Below, piece by piece: positions 52,652-60,746 of a DNA stretch of 64,000 nt. The DNA lies in NCBI RefSeq assembly GCF_900112845.1, contig NZ_FONG01000028.1, positions 1-64,000 on the forward strand, given 5' to 3'. Every line of letters begins with the position of its first letter. Position 1 is the first letter of the stretch. The notes under the pieces were generated by a model. It was not told where the DNA came from. It did not search any database and worked only from the letters and a program-made list of their open reading frames with translations. The stretch comes from Actinacidiphila alni. Its GTDB lineage: Bacteria > Actinomycetota > Actinomycetes > Streptomycetales > Streptomycetaceae. A program made the translations under genes and the position numbers.

Positions 52652-53013
52652 GTGCGAGACCTTCCCCGTGCGCGCGGTCCCATGACGGATGTCAGCCGAA
52701 GGGGGCAGAGCGCTTGCCGGTCGTCCGGCCAGGACTCCGCCGTGTGCCGTGGACCAGCGGAACGGCTGCCCGTGAGTCCGTCACGAAAGGCTCCGCTGCG
52801 AACAAGTGGTCGATCGCCCGCATGATCGCGCCGTTCGCGGCGAGACGACACTGCGGCGGCCGGTTTCCTCGCAATGCCCCTCGGAGGCGGGCCGCCGGCC
52901 CGCCGTCGCACACTGGCGACGCGGCGGCGGGCACTCATCGGCTTCGTACGCGAGCGTCACCGTCCCGGGACGTCGCTGTGCGGCGGCGGATCGGTCCACC
53001 GTACGACGAGGGC
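52652..53013. other. 362-bp intergenic region
   Basis: A minus-strand frame (52692-52821, 'MRAIDHLFAAEPFVTDSRAA') is open but short, without ribosome site or family. Otherwise nothing is seen. Confidence 0.4.
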
Positions 53014-53304
53014 TCACGAGCCGTTCGCTCGGCGGCGGGCCCGCCGGATACGGATCGGGCCGTGAGCCTGGGCCCGGGTGATCGGACGACCGGCCCTGGT
53101 GACCTCGACCTCACCGGCGTCGGCCAGGCGCCAGGCGGCCTGACGGGTCCGCTCCATCAGCTCACGCCACCCGTCGTCCTGGCCTGCGTACGCCTCCCGG
53201 GCGGCATCGGAGGGACAGATCGACGAGTCCGGTCCCCGCCGGTCCAGCAGATCCACGATGACGCGTTCGAGCGACCGGTCGGTGGTCCGCTCGTCCCTGG
53301 TCAC
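53014..53304 (-). CDS. DUF3253 family protein
   Basis: A 96-residue protein with the DUF3253 pattern: 'RSLERVIVDLLDRRGPDSSI', 'CPSDAAREAYAGQDDGWREL' and 'RQAAWRLADAGEVEVTRAGR', a winged-helix-like fold. GTG 53304 matches the usual N-terminus; the frame continues upstream without good sequence. Function unknown. Located just downstream of the RecQ pseudogene. Confidence 0.85.
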   Translation of the reverse strand: MTRDERTTDRSLERVIVDLLDRRGPDSSICPSDAAREAYAGQDDGWRELMERTRQAAWRLADAGEVEVTRAGRPITRAQAHGPIRIRRARRRANGS

Positions 53305-53473
53305 CCGCCGAGTGTCGCATGTGGGCGGTGAGCGCGCCGGGCAGACGGGAGGCGCCCGGCGCACGACCGGTTCAGCCGGGGGAGCGCCCCATCTGACAGG
53401 GGGCACCGGACGGCCGCCGCCCACCGCTCGGTCCACGGTGCCGCGGGCCCAGGGCGGCCTCGGCGGGTGGTGC

Positions 53474-54566
53474 TCATCCGACGGTCAGGAGACCGTTCCT
53501 CGGCACGGCATCGATGGAGAGCGTGCGGTAGCCGGCGGTGTCGAAGAGCACCGTCACCTGTCCGTCGTCGGCGCTCATCACCGAGCCGTCGCCCCAATGC
53601 GCATGGAGCACGCAGATGCCGGGGGCCGGAAGGGGTGCTCCTCGTCCGCGCAGGAGTCGTCCGCGGGGCCGGCCCCCTACCTCCGGTGCCGGACAGGACG
53701 TCGGGACCTCCGCCGTCGTCACGGCGGGCACGGTCCGCGGCCACGCACCGATCGCACGTGCCGCACTCGTCGGAGTGTTCCTGGCCGAAGTAGCCGAGCA
53801 GGAAGCGGCGACGGCATTTCGCGGTCTCCGCGTAACCGCGCATCATCTCGACGCGGGAGCGCTCCATCTGCTGGTGCGCGTCGCTGAGTTCGACGGCCTG
53901 CTGGGCCACGCGGGCCGCGGGCACGTGGTCGGTCGCCGCGACGCGGCCGTTGTCCATGGTGCGGACGGCATCGACCTGACCCAGGAGGTCGACCACCGCG
54001 GTGGCCCGGCTGGCGGTCAGATAGGTCTCGTCGCGCAGTTCGCCCGGACGGACGGGCCCTCGTGGTCCTCTAGGGAGTTCGCCACCTGGTCCACCGGGTC
54101 GGGGTCGACCGAGCCCGCGGCGAAGAAGCGTTGCATGGCGAGGTCCTTCGCCCGGAACGCGAGGATCGCGCGAGCCGCCTGTCCCTCGCGGCCCGCCCGG
54201 CCGATCTCCTGGTAGGAGGCGTCCAGCGACCCGGGCACCGAGGCGTGCAGGACGAACCGGACGTCTGGCTTGTCGATGCCCATGCCGAAGGCGGATGTCG
54301 CCACCACCACGTCCAGCGAGCCTTCGAGGAATCCGTCGTGCACGCCGTCGCGGTCGGCCGACGACATCCCGGCGTGGTACGCCGCCAGGTCGAAAATTCG
54401 CGGCGACCGCGTTGGTGCCGGCGCGGTCGACGAGCGCCTGTACCTTGGTCGCGCTGGAGCGCGACCAAGGGTGACACGACGATCGTGGGGCCGGTCATCA
54501 GCAGGCCGGGCACCTGTTACACCGCGGACTTGCCCGCACCGGTGGGCATCACGACCAACGCCTCGG
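53474..54566 (-). pseudogene. Decayed RecQ-type DNA helicase
   Basis: RecQ pieces are spread over several frames. They include 'ALVVMPTGAGKSAV' (Walker A) followed by an in-frame TAA at 54517-54519, then 'PGLLMTGPTIVVSPLVALQR'. A deletion or shift leads to 'FLEGSLDVVVATSAFGMGID' and 'SYQEIGRAGREGQAARAILA', stop at 54017. The frame then changes to 'GYAETAKCRRRFLLGYFGQE' and the zinc cysteines 'CGTCDRC', and another shift leads to a C-terminal 'DDGQVTVLFDTAGYRTLS' ending at 53474. The 5' end is cut by the DUF3040 gene. Clearly non-functional. Confidence 0.85.
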
Positions 54567-54857
54567 TCAGCGGGCCGGTCCCGGAGCACCGGATCGGCGG
54601 CTGCGGGCGAGAGCCAGTGCGGCTGCCATGGCCGTCAGCGTCCCGGCGGCGAACAGTGCCGGCCGGTGCAGGCCCACCGCTGCGACAACGGCGGTCGCGG
54701 TACCGACCGCGAGGACGAGGGCCACCACGGCGGTGCTCCAGATCCGGCCGGGGTGCGGGCTCACGCCGAGGGCGCGGGCCAGGCGCCGGTCGGCGGCGAG
54801 ACCGCGTTCGATGTCCGACAAGATGCGCAGTTCGCGTTCCGTCAGGCTCGTGCTCAT
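54567..54857 (-). CDS. DUF3040 family membrane protein
   Basis: A 96-residue protein: N-terminal helix 'SLTERELRILSDIERGLAAD' with the DUF3040 pattern (LSxRExRILxxIE), then two membrane helices ('AVVALVLAVGTATAVVAAVG', 'LFAAGTLTAMAAALALA') and a basic tail. ATG 54857 has GAGGGG upstream. Function unknown. The RecQ remnant begins directly at its 3' end. Confidence 0.85.
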   Translation of the reverse strand: MSTSLTERELRILSDIERGLAADRRLARALGVSPHPGRIWSTAVVALVLAVGTATAVVAAVGLHRPALFAAGTLTAMAAALALARSRRSGAPGPAR

Positions 54858-55028
54858 CCTGGCCGCCCCTCACCCGTACCCCGATGTGACAAGGGAATTC
54901 CTGCCCCGTGGACGGGCCCCCAATGCAGAGCGGGAAAGGCCGGGCGGCGCGCCCCGGCACCCCGGGAGCGTTCCGACGCGCATATTCCGTGAATCGGCGG
55001 GAACGCGGCCCGGCGGAGGTTGATAATC

Positions 55029-55199
55029 ATGGGACCGTTGCTTCTCGTTCTTCTGCTCGCCCTCATTCTCTTCGGCGCGGGATTCGCGCTGAAGATTCTG
55101 TGGTGGGTCGCCGTCGTCGTCCTGGTGCTGTGGCTGCTGGGCTTCGTCATGCGCGGCACGCACTCCAGTGGGCGCCGTCATCGCTGGTATCGCTGGTAA
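55029..55199 (+). CDS. 56-aa hydrophobic membrane protein, copy 2
   Basis: Paralogue of the protein at 24254-24424: the first 33 residues are identical ('MGPLLLVLLLALILFGAGF', 'WWVAVVVLV'), and differences cluster in the basic tail ('GTHSSGRRHRWYRW'). The DNA from the ribosome site (GGAGG) through the first eight codons is identical in both copies. ATG 55029. A long hairpin follows as in copy 1. Confidence 0.8.
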   Translation: MGPLLLVLLLALILFGAGFALKILWWVAVVVLVLWLLGFVMRGTHSSGRRHRWYRW

Positions 55200-55216
55200 T
55201 ACGAAACCGGAGTACG

Positions 55217-55255
55217 AAGGGTGGGCCGCCGGATCCGATCCGGCGGCCCACCCTT
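55217..55255 (+). terminator. Long palindromic terminator with T tract
   Basis: 19-bp perfect arms 55217-55235 and 55237-55255 around one base, with a short T-rich tail. Confidence 0.85.
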
Positions 55256-55468
55256 TCTCCGTCCCACGACGGGAGATTGTTCCCGGGTGATCCGGCCCGT
55301 CTCCGCGGCACGGGGTAATCTTCCTGTGAGCCGGGACGGTGCCGGGATTGCAGTGGTCCTGCAACCTCCACCCGGCATCGTCCCGGCCGCCGAGGCGCAC
55401 CGGGTTCCGGCTCGGTACGTCCCCGCGGGTCATCACCCGCGCACGGCGTCACACGGCGTCAGACGATG

Positions 55469-56314
55469 TCACACGACGTCCGTGAGGCGCTCTACCTGGC
55501 CCGGATCCCGGCCGTAGCAGTACAGCATGACCTCGTCGGCGCCGAGGTCGGCGAAGCCGGCGATCGCCGTACGGATCCCGGCCGGCGTGGTGAGCATGCC
55601 CGCCACCATCCGATCGGCCATGCCGGTGAACGCGTAGTACGCGGCCATGGCGGTGCGGGCGTCGTCGACGACGCGGTCGGGGCCGAGCGCGACGTTCACC
55701 TGTGCGACAAGGCGCGGCTTCCCTTCGCGGCCGTACCGCTTCCAGGACGCCCGGGCGGTGTCGAAGAGTCCGCCCGCCCAGGAGGGCGGCGCGGCGGCGA
55801 GAAAGCCGTCGCCCCAGCGGCCGACGCGTGCGATCGCGGCGGGCTTGAAGCCGCCGAACAGCACTTCGGGACCGCCCGGTCGGGCGGGTGCGGGACCGAT
55901 CGGGCCGACACCGTCCCCGTACGGCTCGCCGGACCACAGACGGCGCATGACCGCCATCTGGGCGTCGAGGCGCCGGCCCCGGGTGCGCATGTCGACACCG
56001 GAGACCTGATGGTCGTCGCCCCTGCCGCCGATTCCCAGACCGAGCACGAGGCGGCCGCCGGTCATCCGGTCCAAGGTGGCGGACTGCTTGGCGAGGAGGG
56101 CGGCATCACGCAGGGGCGCGAGCAGCACCTCTGTCTGGAGACGGATGCGGGTGGTGGCGCCCGCGAGGACGGCGAGCGCCACCAGAGGTTCAGGATTGTC
56201 GTAGACGAGCCGGTCGAGCAGGCCGAGGGTGCTGAAGGGCCCGGCGTCCGCGCACCGGGCCCATGTCAGCAAGGCGGCGGGGTCGGCGATGGGCAGACCG
56301 ATACCCACGTTCAT
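55469..56314 (-). CDS. F420-dependent LLM-class oxidoreductase
   Basis: A 281-residue luciferase-like oxidoreductase. 'MNVGIGLPIADPAALLTWAR' starts the barrel; 'VALAVLAGATTRIRLQTEVL' and 'LLAKQSATLDRMTGGRLVLG' with 'GIGGRGDDHQVSGVDMRTRG' line the F420 or FMN site. ATG 56314 follows GGAGG at 8 nt. Substrate unknown. Unrelated in detail to the other LLM gene at 41535. Confidence 0.88.
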   Translation of the reverse strand: MNVGIGLPIADPAALLTWARCADAGPFSTLGLLDRLVYDNPEPLVALAVLAGATTRIRLQTEVLLAPLRDAALLAKQSATLDRMTGGRLVLGLGIGGRGDDHQVSGVDMRTRGRRLDAQMAVMRRLWSGEPYGDGVGPIGPAPARPGGPEVLFGGFKPAAIARVGRWGDGFLAAAPPSWAGGLFDTARASWKRYGREGKPRLVAQVNVALGPDRVVDDARTAMAAYYAFTGMADRMVAGMLTTPAGIRTAIAGFADLGADEVMLYCYGRDPGQVERLTDVV

Positions 56315-56622
56315 GAAGGAGACCTCCGAAAAGAAGGGACGGCAATGACAGTTGCCGCCCCTTCTGCACCCCACTGAGGTGGGACGTTCCCGCTCTGCGG
56401 CGTGCTTCCGAGGAACGTCGGATCGAAGTGGTGTCACCTTAGAGCGGTCCTGCCCGCCGGGACAACGCGATATCGCGGCCCGAGGACCGACGGCCCAGCG
56501 GTCCTCGGTGGCGGGATCGATCTTGCCGGTCCTGATGTTCGTCAGGGTCGAACCGGCCCGAGGACGGCCTAGCGTCGGCGGTGACGGTCGGCGGGCCCGG
56601 CCGCGGACGGAGGGACACCATC

Positions 56623-56997
56623 ATGCGCAGGACCACCTGGAAAGCCGCCGCGCTCGCCATCGTCACCGCGGCGGTGGCGGCATTGGGCACCGGCGGGGCA
56701 CATGCGGCGGACGGGACCGTTCACGGCTGCCCCAGCGGGGCGGTCTGCATCTATCCCGAGGGCGCGAGCATCCTCACCAGCACGCCGACGGACTTCTTCT
56801 ACAGCTACGGTGCCCACAACCTCCACAACCAGTTCGGCGTCCACGACGTGTTCAACAACCAGTACGGCAGTCTCAACGCCACCGCTCAGCTGTGCACCGG
56901 CTACAACGGCGTGAACTGTGTGACCACCATCGGACTGCACGGAAACGGCATGTTCGACCTGACACCGATCAATTCGATCGTCCTGAACCGCCCGTGA
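56623..56997 (+). CDS. Small secreted protein, peptidase-inhibitor I36-like
   Basis: A 124-residue exported protein. Signal peptide about 1-29 ('AALAIVTAAVAALGTGGAHA'). The mature part begins 'DGTVHGCPSGAVCIYPEGAS', like I36 (SMI-type) inhibitors, and has four Cys likely paired, with many Asn and aromatic residues. ATG 56623 follows GGAGGG. Inhibitor activity is inferred only from this resemblance. Confidence 0.75.
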   Translation: MRRTTWKAAALAIVTAAVAALGTGGAHAADGTVHGCPSGAVCIYPEGASILTSTPTDFFYSYGAHNLHNQFGVHDVFNNQYGSLNATAQLCTGYNGVNCVTTIGLHGNGMFDLTPINSIVLNRP

Positions 56998-57060
56998 AGC
57001 TCGGCGTCGCGGCAACCGTCGGCAACCGTTTCGAGGAGGCCGCGGTCACGCGGCAGGCCA

Positions 57061-57651
57061 TCATTCGACGGTGCCGACTCCCGCGTCGGGCAAGGACTTG
57101 AGTTCGTCCTTGCTCAGTCCGACCCGGATGGTGTCGCCGACGCGCGTGACATCGGCGAGGGGGATGGCGACGGTCTTGCGTCCCCACAAGTGCCCTTCGG
57201 CGAGCAGCACATGGGTGATGGTGTCGCTCTCCGGGTCGATGACCAGGCCGTGGACGCGGCCGGTCTCGCCGTCGGTGGCCTCCACACGCTCGCCCCGGCG
57301 GATCTGCACGGTGCCCGCGGGGACGCGCTCGCGGGTCACGGGGCCCTGGTCGAGGGCGTCGACCGCGGCGCGCGGGGTGCTCATGCCGATGATCGCGGCA
57401 TTGGGCCCGAAGTAGGGCCAGAGCATGACGCGGTCGGGGTCGTAGCCGAAGTCGTCGGCGGGGCCGGGGAGGAACTCGGATTGTTCGGCGGGCGCGAGCC
57501 GGGCGAATTCTGCGTGATCGCACCGCAGGACGATCTCCTCGGCCTTCTCCGCGTCCTTGACCACGAGGTCCACCGGCACGAGCCTCAGCGTCTCATGTCC
57601 GGGGCCGACAACCAGATGGCGGCGAACCGGCCTCGCCGTTCTCCCTCGCAC
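57061..57651 (-). CDS. PRC-barrel protein, N-terminally eroded
   Basis: The last 170 residues are clear: 'LRLVPVDLVVKDAEKAEEIV' and 'VMLWPYFGPN', then a second PRC barrel 'GTVQIRRGERVEATDGETGR', 'VHGLVIDPESDTITHVLLAE' and 'GRKTVAIPLADVTRVGDTIR'. The first barrel's opening strands, expected before 'RHLVVGPGHETLRLVPVDLV', are missing and the upstream frame is junk-like. GTG 57651 is the nearest in-frame start, but no ribosome site is seen. Probably a truncated gene; expression uncertain. Confidence 0.6.
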   Translation of the reverse strand: MRGRTARPVRRHLVVGPGHETLRLVPVDLVVKDAEKAEEIVLRCDHAEFARLAPAEQSEFLPGPADDFGYDPDRVMLWPYFGPNAAIIGMSTPRAAVDALDQGPVTRERVPAGTVQIRRGERVEATDGETGRVHGLVIDPESDTITHVLLAEGHLWGRKTVAIPLADVTRVGDTIRVGLSKDELKSLPDAGVGTVE

Positions 57652-57870
57652 ACCGGCCGGGCATGGGTGCGCCCGGCCTCCGGGGGGGTGGAGGGCCGGG
57701 CGCTGCCGGACGACGATTGCTCGCCGTCGGTCCCCGAGGGGATAGGGACAGCCTGGGGGTCCGATCGTTCGCCTGCCCGCCGGCCGTGTCGGTATGCACG
57801 CCGATCGGGAAATCGTGCGCGGTCCGGGTACGGCTACGGACAGGCCGGTTCGTTTCCGCCGGTCAAGTGA

Positions 57871-58062
57871 GGTCCGAGGCGGCATCACATCGTCGTACTC
57901 GGGGAGGAGTTCGTCCCACCGGCCCATGGCGTCAGCACGTTCACGGCCCGCGAGGTGCGCGGCGAGATCTTCGATATGGATCCGGACGCCCTCTCCGTAC
58001 ACTTTCCCGTGCCCGGCGAGGGCAGCCCGTTCCTGTGCATGTCGGCCTGCGCCCATCCGTGA
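57871..58062 (+). pseudogene. Orphan coding-like fragment
   Basis: A 63-codon open stretch without a start, with very high third-position GC, reads 'EEFVPPAHGVSTFTAREVRG' and 'EIFDMDPDALSVHFPVPGEG' before TGA 58060-58062. The composition looks like real protein but I recognise no family. It lies between two genes that both lack their normal N-termini and may be the end of a third damaged gene. Confidence 0.4.
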
Positions 58063-58075
58063 ACGGGTGCCTGGA

Positions 58076-59143
58076 ATGCGGCCGGTGGTGGGGCGGGACG
58101 GATCGGGGACGAGAGTGCGGGTCGGCGGTCTGCTGTGGTGGGCTCTGGACGAGATCCGGGTGCGGGTGACCGGTCGCAGTGCCCGGTTCTCGCAGGTGGT
58201 GCTCGAACTGGCCTGGAATCCGGGTCCCGGCGCCGACAACGCGCTCGCCGCGGACGTCCTGAGGGGCGGGTTCGCGAAACGGGCACAGCTGTGGGCGCCG
58301 ACCGGATCGGTCGTATTCGTGGCTCCTGGAGCGGGTGCGCACCCGGGGGTGGAGCCGGCGGTGGAAGCGGCCCGGGGACTGTGGCCGGAGGCGGTGGTCA
58401 CGGTGGTGGACGAGGCGGTCGCCGCCCTCGCCGGGGCGGCCCTGGGGACGGAGCCGTGCGCCTGCGTCGTGGTGCATCTGGACGCGCGGCGTACCTCGGT
58501 GGCCGTTGTCGCCGGGCGCGAGGTGGGGATGGCCCGCCTGGTACCCGGCGGCGCGTTGGGCCTGGCCGAGGCGGTGGCCGGGCACGCGTGGACCAGGCAC
58601 CGGCTGGAGGTCGGGCACGAGGAGGCATGGGCGGCCGTCGTGCACGGCGGCGCGTTCGCCCCGTCGCCGCCGGGGCGTGAACCCGGGCCCGTTCACGGGG
58701 CGCGGATCATCGGGTACGGCCTATGCCCACGGCGGTCGGAGACGGTCGTCCTGTCGTCGGCCGAACTGCGCGAGGTCATGGGTCCCGCATACCGGGCGGT
58801 GGGAGATGCCGTGGCCCGGGTGCTGCGTGAGGTTCCGCCGGACACCGCTCGCCGGGCGGCGCACGGGGGATTGCTGCTGACCGGCCCTCACCCGCCGGGG
58901 GTCGAGGACCGCGTGGCGGATCTCACCGGGCTCACCGTGCACCGGGTGGCGGAACCGGACGCAGGGTTCGATCACCCCCAGGTTCTCCTGGACGGGGTGG
59001 ACCGGCTGCTCGCCGCGAATCCTCCCGCCCCTGCCGTCCCCGCGGCCGGCCCGGACCAGGACGACGACGCGTCGCGGCAGAAACCCCTGATGAACCTGCT
59101 GCGCCTGCTGCCGCCACACGGCCCGGACGCGGGCGACTGGTAG
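58076..59143 (+). CDS. MreB/actin-like ATPase-fold protein lacking N-terminal phosphate loop
   Basis: A 355-residue protein whose middle resembles actinobacterial MreB/Mbl-like proteins: 'SVVFVAPGAGAHPGVEPAVE', 'VVTVVDEAVAALAGAALGTE', 'CVVVHLDARRTSVAVVAGRE' and 'GGLLLTGPHPPGVEDRVADL'. The expected first motif (DLGT-type phosphate-1 loop) is absent; the N-terminus is 'RVGGLLWWALDEIRVRV'. Start is uncertain (ATG 58076 or GTG near 58115). Without the phosphate-1 loop, ATP binding and polymer formation are doubtful. The C-terminal tail is Pro/Asp-rich. Confidence 0.6.
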   Translation: MRPVVGRDGSGTRVRVGGLLWWALDEIRVRVTGRSARFSQVVLELAWNPGPGADNALAADVLRGGFAKRAQLWAPTGSVVFVAPGAGAHPGVEPAVEAARGLWPEAVVTVVDEAVAALAGAALGTEPCACVVVHLDARRTSVAVVAGREVGMARLVPGGALGLAEAVAGHAWTRHRLEVGHEEAWAAVVHGGAFAPSPPGREPGPVHGARIIGYGLCPRRSETVVLSSAELREVMGPAYRAVGDAVARVLREVPPDTARRAAHGGLLLTGPHPPGVEDRVADLTGLTVHRVAEPDAGFDHPQVLLDGVDRLLAANPPAPAVPAAGPDQDDDASRQKPLMNLLRLLPPHGPDAGDW

Positions 59144-59424
59144 CCCCGGGCCAGGACCACCGGCACCTCGCGGGTCACCTGCCGCGCCCCGCGCTGACGC
59201 CGGGGGAGCGCCACGCCCACGGGAAGCCATCACGCCGCATGCGCGGCCGGGCAGTGCGCGGTGCGCAAGGGAGCCGACGCGCGGTGGGCAGGCGGTCGGT
59301 CGAAGCTGAGGGCGAGATCTTGCGGAAGGGCGGTCTGTTGACCCGGGCCGAGCGCGGGCAGACGGACCCTGGAGAGGTCGGACGGTCGGACCTGGTGTCG
59401 TCGAGCAGCGAGGAGACGCGGAAC

Positions 59425-60735
59425 ATGACGAGGAACGGGGCGAGCGCCCGAGCCGGGCGTGTCCCTCACCGGGACACGGTCCCGGGCCGCGAGGCCGCCG
59501 CGATGTCGATCGCGGAGGTGCTGCAGGCCGCGGAGACCGCGCCGCCGGTGGAATCCCTCGATGTGGTCGCGCGGATCCTCAAGGACCGGCTCGGAGCTGT
59601 CGCCGTCTCCTTCCTGATCACGGATTTCACCGGCAGTTCGGTAGTACGGCTGGGCGCGGCTGGGAGTGTCGAGACCGGCGAGCCTGCCCGACGTATCCCC
59701 CTGAACGGCACCCTGTACGACGATGTGATCCGCACCCAGCGCCCGAGGGTGGAGGACAAGGGATCGGGAACACCGGTGCAGGTGGTGGCCCCGGTGACCA
59801 ACCGCGGCGACGCCATCGGCCTGCTGGAGCTGTTCCTGCCCGAGGCACCGGACGCCGCGGTACTGCGGGAGATCGGCGCGGCGGCACACGCCCTGGCGTA
59901 CATCGTCATCGCCAACCGACCCTTCACCGACCTGTACCAGTGGGGCCGGCGGACCCTGCCGCTGAGTCTGGCCGCGGAGATCCAGCACCGGTTGCTCCCG
60001 TCGTCGCTGACCTGCGAGGCCGCCCAGTTCGCGGTCTCCGGGGCGCTGGAACCGGCCGACCACGTGGGAGGCGACACCTTCGACTATGTCCTGGACCGCG
60101 ACACCGTACAGCTGTCGATCACCGACGCCATGGGTCACGACGTCCGCGCCGCGTTGCTGGCCACGCTCGTGGTCGGCGCCCTGCGCCGGGCCCGCCGCGC
60201 GGGCGCCGACCTGCTGGAGCAGGCGGACCAGGCCGACCGCGCCATGCGCGAACAGACCGGCCAGGGGTACGTGACCGGCCAGCTGCTGCGGATCAGCCTG
60301 CGGGACGGCAGCACCGAATTCGTCAACGCCGGGCATCCCTGGCCGCTACGGCTGCGCGACGGCGCCGTGGAGCGGATCCACCCCAAGGTGGACATGCCCT
60401 TCGGCGTCGAGACCGCGCACACGTATCAGGTGCAGGCCCTGGACCTGCGGCCCGGCGACCGGCTGGTCATGCTCACCGACGGCATGCTGGAACGCAACGC
60501 CAAAGCCCTGGACCTGCCGGGCATGATCATCCGCACCCGGGAACTGCATCCCCGGGAGGCGGCCCGTGCCCTGATCGGTATGGTCGTCGACGCCTCCGAC
60601 GGCCACCTGCAGGACGACGCCACCGTGATCTGCCTGGACTGGCACGGCACCGGCCGCTCCCGGCGTGACGCCGACACCGGCGCCGACCTCACCGAAGCCT
60701 CCTCGCCCACACTCTGGCGCCCCGCCGCCACCTGA
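59425..60735 (+). CDS. GAF-SpoIIE (PP2C) phosphatase
   Basis: A 436-residue phosphatase with a GAF-like sensor (about 30-165: 'AVAVSFLITDFTGSSVVRLG') and a SpoIIE domain (about 180-408). Metal-site motifs are intact: GGDTFD 215-220, DAMGHD 234-239, NAGHP 301-305, TDGM 351-354 and DDAT 397-400. ATG 59425 follows GAGGAG. It would dephosphorylate STAS proteins. Of the three SpoIIE genes in the window, its catalytic domain is closest in style to the altered one at 2880, suggesting they are paralogues. Confidence 0.9.
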   Translation: MTRNGASARAGRVPHRDTVPGREAAAMSIAEVLQAAETAPPVESLDVVARILKDRLGAVAVSFLITDFTGSSVVRLGAAGSVETGEPARRIPLNGTLYDDVIRTQRPRVEDKGSGTPVQVVAPVTNRGDAIGLLELFLPEAPDAAVLREIGAAAHALAYIVIANRPFTDLYQWGRRTLPLSLAAEIQHRLLPSSLTCEAAQFAVSGALEPADHVGGDTFDYVLDRDTVQLSITDAMGHDVRAALLATLVVGALRRARRAGADLLEQADQADRAMREQTGQGYVTGQLLRISLRDGSTEFVNAGHPWPLRLRDGAVERIHPKVDMPFGVETAHTYQVQALDLRPGDRLVMLTDGMLERNAKALDLPGMIIRTRELHPREAARALIGMVVDASDGHLQDDATVICLDWHGTGRSRRDADTGADLTEASSPTLWRPAAT

Positions 60736-60746
60736 GCCCCGCCGCG

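Noticed and set aside
53301..53996. 231-codon frame as an intact RecQ-like protein
   Set aside because: Only the first half has RecQ zinc-domain sequence; the rest is a frame-shifted continuation, so it is part of a pseudogene.
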